DNA of 64,000 bases from the NCBI RefSeq assembly GCF_001424345.1, contig NZ_LMPF01000026.1:478-64477 (forward strand), read 5' to 3'. The notes below the pieces were generated by a model. The model did not search any database. It worked only from the letters and a program-made list of their open reading frames with translations, and was not told the origin of the DNA. This DNA comes from Burkholderia sp. Leaf177 (lineage in GTDB: Bacteria > Pseudomonadota > Gammaproteobacteria > Burkholderiales > Burkholderiaceae). This document shows, one piece after another, positions 53,221 through 60,977 of this stretch; positions within the stretch are counted from its first letter, which is position 1; every line of letters begins with the position of its first letter. A program made the position numbers and the translations under genes.

Positions 53221-54363
53221 ATGGCGAGCATCTCTTTACGAGCAGTACAGAAAGCGTATGGCGACCACGCGCCCGTGATTCGCGATGTCGATCTGGAGAT
53301 CGGCGCGCACGAGTTCTGCGTGTTCCTCGGTCCATCGGGATGCGGCAAATCCACGCTCTTGCGCATGATCGCCGGTCTGGAAGACATCACCGACGGCGAC
53401 CTGTATATAGACGGGAAACTCGTCAACGAAGTACCCGCCGCGCAGCGCGGCGTGGCAATGGTGTTCCAGAGCTACGCGCTCTTTCCGCACATGACCGTCT
53501 ACCAGAACATGGCGTTCGGGCTGACGCTCGCGAAGACGCCAAAAGACGTCATCGATCAAAAGGTGAAGGAAGCCGCCCGCGTGCTGCAGCTCGAAGCGCT
53601 GCTCGAACGAAGGCCGAAGGAGTTGTCCGGCGGACAACGTCAGCGGGTTGCGATCGGACGGGCGATCGTACGTAGTCCGAGCGTATTTCTTTTCGATGAA
53701 CCGCTTTCCAATCTCGACGCTACGCTGCGCGGACAAACGCGCGTGGAGATCGCGCGCCTGCACAAGCAATTCGATAAAGCCAGCGTGGTCTACGTGACGC
53801 ACGATCAGATCGAGGCCATGACGCTCGCCGACAAGATCGTGCTGCTGCACGCCGGCGCCGATACCGCCAAGTACGGCAGCATCGCGCAAGTCGGCGCGCC
53901 GCTTGAGCTGTATCACCGGCCGAAGAGCCGCTTCGTGGCGGGGTTTATCGGCTCGCCGCGAATGAATTTCCTGCCCGCGCGCGTGATTTCGGCGAATGGG
54001 GAAAGTGTGTTGATCTCGCTCGATGGCACCGGCGAACAAATCGAAGTCCACGCCAACGGCGACGCGTTGAAGCCGAATCAGACCGTGACGCTCGGTATTC
54101 GTCCTGAGCATCTCGAACCAGTCGCGAGCAACGTCCAGCCGCAGCACATCACGCGCACGGTGTCGCTTGTCGAGCAACTTGGCGAGCACAGCTACCTGCA
54201 TCTGGAACAACCCGGCGGCGCGGTTCTCATCGCCAAAGCGCCCGGCGACAAGACGCCGAAGCAAGGCGAAAACGTCGCGTTCAACGTGCCGCCCGCATCC
54301 TGTCATCTATTCACCGAAGACGGTTTTGCCGTCACGTCGGCCGCCATTCCTCACTTTGCGTAG
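53221..54363 (+). CDS. ABC transporter ATPase, MalK/UgpC type
   Basis: The 380-residue protein energises sugar uptake. Walker A GPSGCGKST is at 37-45, the Q-loop region has GVAMVFQSYALFPHM, the signature is LSGGQRQRVAIGRAI, and Walker B is VFLFDEPLSNLDATL. A switch histidine follows in VYVTHDQIEAMTL. The C-terminal TOBE-type domain spans about 240-375. It is the first gene of the operon and is followed by beta-galactosidase, binding protein and permeases. The start ATG is preceded by GGAGACG. Although it lies apart from the permeases, the shared operon makes it the ATPase of that transporter. Confidence 0.93.
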   Translation: MASISLRAVQKAYGDHAPVIRDVDLEIGAHEFCVFLGPSGCGKSTLLRMIAGLEDITDGDLYIDGKLVNEVPAAQRGVAMVFQSYALFPHMTVYQNMAFGLTLAKTPKDVIDQKVKEAARVLQLEALLERRPKELSGGQRQRVAIGRAIVRSPSVFLFDEPLSNLDATLRGQTRVEIARLHKQFDKASVVYVTHDQIEAMTLADKIVLLHAGADTAKYGSIAQVGAPLELYHRPKSRFVAGFIGSPRMNFLPARVISANGESVLISLDGTGEQIEVHANGDALKPNQTVTLGIRPEHLEPVASNVQPQHITRTVSLVEQLGEHSYLHLEQPGGAVLIAKAPGDKTPKQGENVAFNVPPASCHLFTEDGFAVTSAAIPHFA

Positions 54364-54374
54364 GAGCGCTTCGT

Positions 54375-56330
54375 ATGCGTCTTGGAGTCTGTTATTACCC
54401 GGAACACTGGCCGGAGTCGATGTGGGAAGACGATGCGGCGCGCATGAAGGCGCTTGGCATCGATCGCGTCCGGATTGCGGAATTTGCGTGGAGCCGGATC
54501 GAGCCGTCGCCGGGTGAATATCAGTGGGACTGGCTCGATCGCGCGATCGATACGCTTGGCCGCGCAGGCCTCAAGGTCGTCATGTGCACGCCGACCGCAA
54601 CGCCGCCGAAGTGGCTGATCGATCGTCATCCGGACATCCTGCCGATAGGCGCGGATGGCCGTCCCCGCGCGTTCGGATCGCGCCGTCATTACGATTTTTC
54701 ATCGCCTTCGTACTTCGAGGCATCACAGAAAATATGCACGGCGGTGGCCGAACGATACGGCAAACATCCCGCCGTCGCGTTCTGGCAAACGGACAATGAG
54801 TTCGGCTGCCACAACACGGTGGTAAGTTATTCGCCAGCCGCATTGCAGCGCTTTCGTGCTTGGCTGAAGCAGCGCTATGAAAGCATCGATGCGCTCAACA
54901 CCGCGTGGGGCACGGTCTTCTGGAGCATGGAATATCGCAGCTTCGACGAGATCGATCTGCCGGTCGCGACCGTGACTGAGGCGCATCCGTCGCATCGGCT
55001 GGATTTCCGCCGTTTTTCCTCCGATGAAGTCGTGCGCTTCAACCGCATGCAGACGGACATCATCCGCGCGCATTCGCCGGAGCGTCCGGTCGCGCACAAC
55101 TTCATGCAGCTCTTCACCGAATTCGATCATTACAAGGTCGCGGCGGACCTCGATATTGCGACGTGGGACAGCTATCCGCTCGGCGCGCTCGAAGAGCAAT
55201 GGTTCGATCCGTCCATCAAGGCAAAGTGGCTGCGCACCGGGCATCCGGACTTTGCATCGTTCAACCACGATGTGTATCGCGGCATGTCGAAGCTGCCGTT
55301 CTGGGTCATGGAACAGCAACCCGGACCTGTGAACTGGGCGCACTGGAATCCGGCGCCGCTGCCCGGCATGGTGAAGCTCTGGAGCTGGGAAGCTTTCGCA
55401 CACGGCGCGGGATGCGTTTCGTACTTCCGCTGGCGGCAGGCGCCGTTCGCGCAAGAGCAAATGCATGCAGGTTTGAATACGCCCGATAACCAGCTCGATC
55501 TGGGCGGCGAAGAAGCGTCGCTCGTGGCAAAGGAGATCGATCGCGTGGTGACGGAAGACGGCGAGTTGCCCGTTGCCGCAAAAGTCGCGCTTGTCTGGGA
55601 CTATGAAGCGAAGTGGCTGTTCGAGATACATCCGCAAGGCGTCGACTTTCACTATCCGCGCTTTGCGTTCGAGTACTACAGCGCGCTGCGCAGCCTCGGC
55701 CTCGACGTCGATATCGTTCCGGTTGATGCGCCCTTCGATAAATACTCGCTGATCGTGGTGCCGCCGCTGCCCATCGTGCCGGATGACTTTGCCGCAAGAC
55801 TTGCCGCGAGCGGCGCGCAAGTCGTGCTCGGACCACGCACGGGATCGAAGACGCAAAACCTGACCATTCCCGACACGTTGCCGCCGGGCGCGGAACTCGC
55901 CCAGCTGATTCCAATGCGCGTCTGGCGCGTGGAATCGATGCGTCCCAACGTGACCGAGAAGGTCGGCAAGCGCGGCGAAGGCCGTCATTGGCGCGACCTG
56001 GTCGAAGCGGGCGAAGGCGTGCAGATCGAAACCAATTTCGCCGATGGTCATCCCGCCATCCTGCGTCACGGATCGATCCGCTACCTGGCGAGTATTTTCG
56101 ACGACGCCCTGACACAAGCCGTCTTCCAGGAAGCCGCGAAAGCGGCGGGGCTCGATGCAGAACCATTGCCCGAAGGCATCCGCATCAGCCGGCGCGGCCC
56201 GCTGACTTACGTCTTCAACTACAACACGACGGTCCACCGCATAACTGATGCAGCCAGCTTCATAGTCGGGCAGGAAGAGGTAGAACCGCAAGGCGTCGCG
56301 ATTTACAAAGCAAACAACACTCATCGATGA
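54375..56330 (+). CDS. GH42 beta-galactosidase
   Basis: The 651-residue protein is a glycoside hydrolase family 42 enzyme that removes terminal beta-galactose. It opens LGVCYYPEHWPESMWEDD. The acid/base catalyst is E142 in AFWQTDNEFGCHN, and the likely nucleophile is E313 in FWVMEQQPGPVNWA. A beta-galactosidase trimerisation-type domain occupies about 400-580, and a small C-terminal beta domain ends the protein. There is no signal peptide, so it acts in the cytoplasm on short galactosides brought in by the co-encoded transporter. The ATG at 54375 is 11 bases after the ATPase stop. Confidence 0.95.
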   Translation: MRLGVCYYPEHWPESMWEDDAARMKALGIDRVRIAEFAWSRIEPSPGEYQWDWLDRAIDTLGRAGLKVVMCTPTATPPKWLIDRHPDILPIGADGRPRAFGSRRHYDFSSPSYFEASQKICTAVAERYGKHPAVAFWQTDNEFGCHNTVVSYSPAALQRFRAWLKQRYESIDALNTAWGTVFWSMEYRSFDEIDLPVATVTEAHPSHRLDFRRFSSDEVVRFNRMQTDIIRAHSPERPVAHNFMQLFTEFDHYKVAADLDIATWDSYPLGALEEQWFDPSIKAKWLRTGHPDFASFNHDVYRGMSKLPFWVMEQQPGPVNWAHWNPAPLPGMVKLWSWEAFAHGAGCVSYFRWRQAPFAQEQMHAGLNTPDNQLDLGGEEASLVAKEIDRVVTEDGELPVAAKVALVWDYEAKWLFEIHPQGVDFHYPRFAFEYYSALRSLGLDVDIVPVDAPFDKYSLIVVPPLPIVPDDFAARLAASGAQVVLGPRTGSKTQNLTIPDTLPPGAELAQLIPMRVWRVESMRPNVTEKVGKRGEGRHWRDLVEAGEGVQIETNFADGHPAILRHGSIRYLASIFDDALTQAVFQEAAKAAGLDAEPLPEGIRISRRGPLTYVFNYNTTVHRITDAASFIVGQEEVEPQGVAIYKANNTHR

Positions 56331-56340
56331 GGAGACACGT

Positions 56341-57585
56341 ATGAAAATTTCGATTCGACACGGCCTGACCGGCATGGCGTTAGCCGTTGCTTTGACTACA
56401 GCCAGCCTCGCGCAAGCGGGTACGCTGACGGTGAACATTGCGTTCAAGGGTGCAAGTCAGCGCACGGTCTGGCAACAGACCTTCGACGCGTTCAAGAAAG
56501 CGCATCCGGATATCGACGTGAAGGTGTCTTTCGTCGATGAAGAAGCGTACAAGGTCCAACTGCCCGGATGGCTCTCGACGGTCGCGCCGGATATTGTGAA
56601 CTGGCATAACGGCGAGCGCATGGCGTATTACGCGAAACGCGGTTTGTTCGAAGACCTGACGCCCGACTGGAAGAAGAACAACTGGGATTCCATGTACGCG
56701 TCGACGAAAGAATCGTCCACGTACAACGGCAAGCAATACGCGGCGCCGACCGTGTATTACTCGTGGGGCATGTTCTACAGGAAGGACCTGTTCCAGAAGG
56801 CCGGCATCACCGCCGAGCCGAAGACATGGCCTGAATTCCTCGATGCCTGCAAGAAACTTCAGGCCGCGGGCATTGCGCCGGTCGCGGTCGCCGGCCGCGA
56901 TGCATGGACGCTTGCCGGATGGTTCGATTACCTCGACTTGCGCATCAACGGCAACGCGTTCCACCAGAAGCTGATGGCGGGCGACGTGCCTTATACCGAC
57001 CCGCGCGTGAAGAAGGTCTACACCGCATGGAAGGAACTGATCGACAGCAAGGTTTTTATCGACAACTCGCTTTCCTACGATCTCGACGCCGTGCAGCCGT
57101 TCCTGTTCCAGGGCAAGGCGGCCATGATGCTGATGGGCACCTTCATTACCGCCGGTTTCCCGCAGAACATCAAGCCGCAGATGGGTTACTTCCAGTTCCC
57201 GATCATCGACAGTCAAGTACCGACCGCCGAAGATGGTCCGGTGGAGTCGCTGCACATTCCGTCGAAGGCGAAGAACAAGGCGGACGCGCACACGTTCCTG
57301 GCTTTCGTGGAAACGCCCGAGATCAGCGCGCAGCTCGCGAAGGGTCTTGGGTCGTTGCCGGCGAACAGCAAGGCGCCCGAACCGGAAGATCCCATCTCGA
57401 AGATCGGCTTCCAGATCTTGTCGCAGACGAAGGGCGGTATCGCGCAGTTCTATGACCGCGACATGACCAAGGAAATGGCCGATGAAGGCATGAAGGGCAT
57501 GCAGCAGTTCGTCTCCGATCCGACGAAACTGGACGCGATCCTGGCGCAACTCGAAGCCACGCGTAAGCGCATTTACAAGAAGTAA
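56341..57585 (+). CDS. ABC transporter sugar-binding protein
   Basis: The 414-residue periplasmic binding protein has a cleavable signal peptide (basic start, hydrophobic core, cleavage around LAQA at residue 22-24). The mature part belongs to the cluster-D carbohydrate binding proteins: TVNIAFKGASQRTVWQQTF, VDEEAYKVQLPGWL, YYSWGMFYRKDLFQKAGI and FLDACKKLQAAGIAPV. It should bind galactosides or oligosaccharides, given the co-encoded beta-galactosidase. It is followed by an intrinsic-terminator-like hairpin before the permease genes, so it is expected to be the most abundant product of the transporter. GGAGACACGT precedes the ATG. Confidence 0.93.
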   Translation: MKISIRHGLTGMALAVALTTASLAQAGTLTVNIAFKGASQRTVWQQTFDAFKKAHPDIDVKVSFVDEEAYKVQLPGWLSTVAPDIVNWHNGERMAYYAKRGLFEDLTPDWKKNNWDSMYASTKESSTYNGKQYAAPTVYYSWGMFYRKDLFQKAGITAEPKTWPEFLDACKKLQAAGIAPVAVAGRDAWTLAGWFDYLDLRINGNAFHQKLMAGDVPYTDPRVKKVYTAWKELIDSKVFIDNSLSYDLDAVQPFLFQGKAAMMLMGTFITAGFPQNIKPQMGYFQFPIIDSQVPTAEDGPVESLHIPSKAKNKADAHTFLAFVETPEISAQLAKGLGSLPANSKAPEPEDPISKIGFQILSQTKGGIAQFYDRDMTKEMADEGMKGMQQFVSDPTKLDAILAQLEATRKRIYKK

Positions 57586-57593
57586 GCGGGACG

Positions 57594-57625
57594 GCGTCCC
57601 TTCGCGGGAAGGGGCGCTCTTTTTT
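57594..57625 (+). terminator. Intra-operon terminator after binding-protein gene
   Basis: GCGTCCCTTC (57594-57603) pairs with GAAGGGGCGC (57608-57617), one G.T pair, around a 4-base loop, and is followed by TCTTTTTT. It lies between the binding protein and the first permease. It is likely partial termination that lowers permease expression relative to binding protein and protects the upstream mRNA. Confidence 0.75.
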
Positions 57626-57644
57626 GAAGGACCAGGAGCACCGT

Positions 57645-58553
57645 ATGTCTGAAACCCTCAGCGTTGCAGAGCTCAAGCCGAAGCGCCGCAAGCGGATGTC
57701 CGCGACCGCGCGGCAGCAGCGGCTGGCTGCGTTTCTGTTCCTGGCGCCCGCGTGCATCATGGTCGCGATCTACGTGATCTGGCCGATCATTTCCAGCGTC
57801 ACGCTCAGCTTCTACAACTGGGACGGGATGACGGAGAAAACCTTCGCGGGCTTCGATAACTACATCGAATTGTTTCAGGCGCCGACGTTTTATACAGCGC
57901 TCAAGAACAATGTCTTGTGGCTGATTCTGTTCCTGCTGGCGCCGCCAATGGGCCTCGCGGTCGCGCTTTATCTGAACCAGGCTGTGCGCGGCATACGCGT
58001 GGTGAAGTCGCTGTTTTTTGCGCCGTTCGTGTTGTCGGGTGTTGTGGTCGGCCTGATGTTCAGCTGGTTCTATGACCCGACCTTCGGCTTGCTGAAGGTC
58101 ATTCTGGGCCACGGCGTTCCCGTACTCGGCGACGCGCGATACGTCACCTTCGGCATCATCTTCGCCGCGCTCTGGCCGCAGACCGCCTATTGCATGATCC
58201 TGTATCTCACGGGGCTGACGTCGCTCAACTCGGAGCAGATCGAGGCAGCGCGCATGGAAGGCGCGAAGGGCTGGACCATGCTGTGGCACGTGATCCTGCC
58301 GCAACTGCGCCCGACCACGTTCATGGCGATCGTGGTGACCATCATCGGTGCGTTGCGAAGTTTCGATCTGATCTCGGTGATGAGCGGCGGCGGTCCGTAC
58401 GAAAGCTCGACCGTGCTCGCCTATTACATGTACGACCAGGCGATCAAGTATTACCGCATTGGTTATTCGGCCGCGATTGCCGTCGTGCTGTTCGCCATCA
58501 TGATGGTGTACATCGTTTATCACTTGCGCAGAATGCTGCGGACCGAACGTTAA
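57645..58553 (+). CDS. ABC sugar permease, MalF type
   Basis: The 302-residue protein from the ATG at 57645 is an inner-membrane permease with six predicted helices. The first is at about 27-52 (LFLAPACIMVAIYVIWPII). The EAA loop that contacts the ATPase is EQIEAARMEGAKGWTMLWHV, followed by ILPQLRPTT. An upstream AGGAGCACC site supports the start. The N-terminal 20 residues are basic. The gene follows the terminator-like hairpin and is 17 bases before the second permease. Confidence 0.92.
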   Translation: MSETLSVAELKPKRRKRMSATARQQRLAAFLFLAPACIMVAIYVIWPIISSVTLSFYNWDGMTEKTFAGFDNYIELFQAPTFYTALKNNVLWLILFLLAPPMGLAVALYLNQAVRGIRVVKSLFFAPFVLSGVVVGLMFSWFYDPTFGLLKVILGHGVPVLGDARYVTFGIIFAALWPQTAYCMILYLTGLTSLNSEQIEAARMEGAKGWTMLWHVILPQLRPTTFMAIVVTIIGALRSFDLISVMSGGGPYESSTVLAYYMYDQAIKYYRIGYSAAIAVVLFAIMMVYIVYHLRRMLRTER

Positions 58554-58570
58554 GAAGTCAGGAGCGCTTT

Positions 58571-59422
58571 ATGTTTCCGATGCCCGTCGCCAAATGGAAG
58601 CCCGTCAACCGGGCGCTTTACAAGCTGTCGCTGCCGGTCGCGCTGGTGATCTGGCTCTTGCCGTTGATCGCGGTGATGGTCACCTCCATTCGTTCCTCCG
58701 ATGAACTCGTGGAAGGCAATTACTGGGGTTGGCCGCGGCACTTTTCGCTGATCGCGAATTACAGCGATGCATTGACCACGTCGCCCATGCTTCACTACCT
58801 GTGGAACAGCGTGCTGATCACGGTGCCAGCGGTTATTGGGTCGATCGTGCTTGCGTCCATGGCCGGTTTCGCGTTGGCCATCTATAACTTTCGCGGCAAT
58901 ACGGCGTTGTTCGCGACGTTCGTGGCAGGCAACTTCGTACCTATCCAGATCCTGATGATTCCCGTGCGCGATCTGTCGTTGCAGCTTGGCATCTTCAATA
59001 CGGTCGGTGCGCTGATCCTGTTCCATATCTCGTTTCAGACGGGTTTTTGCGCGCTTTTCCTGCGCAACTTCATCAAGCAGCTGCCATTCGAACTGGTCGA
59101 GGCGGCGCGCATTGAAGGCGCGAACGAATGGACGGTTTTCTTTCGGATCGTGCTGCCGCTGATTCGTCCGGCGTTGGCGGCGCTTGCCATTCTCGTCTTC
59201 ACGTTTGTCTGGAACGATTACTTTTGGGCCTTGTGTCTGACGCAGGGCGACGAAGCCGCGCCGATCACGGTCGGCGTGGCCGCGCTCAAGGGCCAATGGG
59301 TAACGGCGTGGAATCTGGTGTCGGCCGGGTCGATCCTGGCGGCGCTCCCTTCGGTGCTGATGTTCTTCGCAATGCAGCGGCATTTCGTGGCTGGCCTGAC
59401 ATTCGGGGCAACGAAGGGCTGA
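58571..59422 (+). CDS. ABC sugar permease, MalG type
   Basis: The 283-residue protein begins at the ATG at 58571 with AGGAGCGC in front; a much longer frame upstream lies in the first permease and is not used. Six helices are predicted, starting with LVIWLLPLIAVMVTSI at about 24-40. The EAA loop is FELVEAARIEGANEWTVFF followed by RIVLPLIRPAL. It is the partner of the MalF-type permease, and the pair with the ATPase forms the importer. This is the last gene of the operon. A weak CCGCCGG/CCGGCGG inverted repeat without T-run follows at about 59432-59467. Confidence 0.93.
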   Translation: MFPMPVAKWKPVNRALYKLSLPVALVIWLLPLIAVMVTSIRSSDELVEGNYWGWPRHFSLIANYSDALTTSPMLHYLWNSVLITVPAVIGSIVLASMAGFALAIYNFRGNTALFATFVAGNFVPIQILMIPVRDLSLQLGIFNTVGALILFHISFQTGFCALFLRNFIKQLPFELVEAARIEGANEWTVFFRIVLPLIRPALAALAILVFTFVWNDYFWALCLTQGDEAAPITVGVAALKGQWVTAWNLVSAGSILAALPSVLMFFAMQRHFVAGLTFGATKG

Positions 59423-59590
59423 CGGTTTCACGCGCCGCCGGTGAATGCAGCCGATTTTGCCGGCGGTTCTGCATAGGAATGGATCCGCTCGACTCCATTA
59501 ATTTTTACGATGGAAAGATGTATTGACGCAAATCTGGCTCGGCGTCAAAATATTTCCACTGTAAAGATTAACTGATTCAAGGAGATGACC

Positions 59591-60133
59591 ATGTCTATCG
59601 AAGCTATTTTGCAAGGCACGCCGGTGTGGGTCTGGTTCCTGTTGGCGTATCTGCTCTCGCGCGGTTTCAAGGCGATGCAAGGCGCCACAGCACCGCTTGG
59701 CAAACTCGCGATCGTGCCGGTCGTGTTTGCCGCCTGGGGTTTGCTGCATTTGATGAAAGAACCGGCTGCTGGATGGAATACCGGGCTGGGCTGGATAGTC
59801 GGCGCGGTGGCCGGAATCGGGATAGGCGTCGTGCTGGCGCGTCGGTCAGGGCTGACGGTGGATCGCGTGAAAAAGACGGTGACGCTGCCGGGTTCTATCG
59901 TGCCGCTTGCCCTGATGTTGCTAACTTTTGCGTCGAAATTCTGGCTTGGCGTCGAACTGGCAATTACACACGCTGGAACGGATTCGCTCTACGTTGTGCT
60001 CGACGGTCTGGTTTCAGGTCTTGTCGCCGGGATTTTCGCGGGACGTTTTCTGGTTTATTGCCTGGCGTTCAGGCCGGCTTCGGCTTCAGCTTCGACGCTC
60101 GCTTCACCGGAGACGCTAGCCGAACGCGTTTGA
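59591..60133 (+). CDS. Small integral membrane protein, DUF6622-like
   Basis: The 180-residue protein has about five hydrophobic segments: VWVWFLLAYLLSRGF near the start, LAIVPVVFAAWGLLHLM, LGWIVGAVAGIGIGVVLA, IVPLALMLLTFASKFWLGV and a segment with LVSGLVAGIFAGRFLVYCLA near the end. It resembles the DUF6622 family of unknown function. AAGGAGATGACC gives a strong ribosome-binding site for the ATG at 59591. It stands alone between the sugar operon and the small minus-strand gene. A role in transport or stress is possible but not shown. Confidence 0.7.
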   Translation: MSIEAILQGTPVWVWFLLAYLLSRGFKAMQGATAPLGKLAIVPVVFAAWGLLHLMKEPAAGWNTGLGWIVGAVAGIGIGVVLARRSGLTVDRVKKTVTLPGSIVPLALMLLTFASKFWLGVELAITHAGTDSLYVVLDGLVSGLVAGIFAGRFLVYCLAFRPASASASTLASPETLAERV

Positions 60134-60156
60134 GCGTGTACTCAAAACGCGTGGTT

Positions 60157-60354
60157 TCAATCCGATTTACGCCGTACCGGAACCGGAAGCCCATGTTTTG
60201 ACGGCACGCTTGCGCCGGTGCCGGTGAAAATCGCCTGAGCCGCCGATGCCCGGTTCAATTCATCCGACGCTGAATTCGGCAATGCAATCGAGATGAAGAA
60301 AACCGCCAGCATGGCAATCAGTATGGATGCAAGCCAGGTGGTGAGGTGAATCAT
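60157..60354 (-). CDS. Small single-pass membrane protein, hypothetical
   Basis: The 65-residue frame starts MIHLTTWLASILIAM and has one hydrophobic stretch (about residues 5-25), followed by a polar tail ending in basic residues. The ATG at 60354 is preceded by GGAGAAAACCC on the minus strand, a good ribosome-binding site, which is the main support. No family is recognised. The neighbouring small gene on the other strand is only 23 bases away. It could be a small membrane protein or a mispredicted frame. Confidence 0.5.
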   Translation of the reverse strand: MIHLTTWLASILIAMLAVFFISIALPNSASDELNRASAAQAIFTGTGASVPSKHGLPVPVRRKSD

Positions 60355-60683
60355 GGGTTTTCTCCGGGATCAGGTTCGAGCGCTGCGGGATATATAGCAA
60401 TGAGCGGGCCGCGAACGACATCTTCAGATTAGACCGGTCCGCCGTTTCGTGCAGCCCTACTTACGCGGGGACTCGAAGCAGGGTTCCGTCGCTGACGCTG
60501 TCGCGAAGGACACTCGAATCACTGTGAAATCGGCCATGCACGGCCTATAACTGAAGGGCAGGGCGGACCGATCGCCTTTTGCCTGTCAGGCCTTGCCACG
60601 TGTTTGCAAAGCACGTGCAGAAAAGTGGCGAGCCGCTCACAGAAAGCTTACGGGTGACGCGCCTGGTTTCGAGGAGTATCGAA
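60355..60683. other. Spacer upstream of the small secreted protein gene
   Basis: About 330 bases with no gene I can support apart from the 5' leader of the small secreted protein at its right end (GAGGAG at 60671-60676) and the ribosome-binding site of the minus-strand small gene at its left end. A TATATAG stretch near 60391 on the left could be part of the minus-strand promoter. No repeat or RNA gene was seen. Confidence 0.4.
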
Positions 60684-60977
60684 ATGAAAACCCGTTTCTT
60701 CTTTGTGGGTGGCGCGCTGCTGGTTGCAATGGCGGGAAGCGCGATTGCGCAGGAAAGCCAGCAGGACACTCAGTCGCAAGCGCAATCACAGGCGCAATTA
60801 CAAGCCCGTCCGGCCGGACAAGCCGGCGTTGCGCACGACGCGAACATGTCGGCGCAGGCCACGTCCGACACATCGTATGGCGGCATGCCCGATACACGCG
60901 GCGCCACGAGCAATATGTCACGCCCGCGGCAATGCGTGGGCGGATCGGTGCAATGCGATGTATTTTTTGGTCACTGA
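60684..60977 (+). CDS. Small secreted glutamine-rich protein
   Basis: From the ATG at 60684 (GAGGAG seven bases upstream) the product has 97 residues. The N-terminal signal peptide ends around SAIA before QESQQD, at about residue 23. The mature peptide is rich in Gln, Ser and Ala, with repeats of the type SQAQ, and ends with two cysteines in RPRQCVGGSVQCDVFFGH that could form a disulfide. No known family was recognised. Its last seven bases overlap the end of the convergent lyase gene. Confidence 0.7.
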   Translation: MKTRFFFVGGALLVAMAGSAIAQESQQDTQSQAQSQAQLQARPAGQAGVAHDANMSAQATSDTSYGGMPDTRGATSNMSRPRQCVGGSVQCDVFFGH

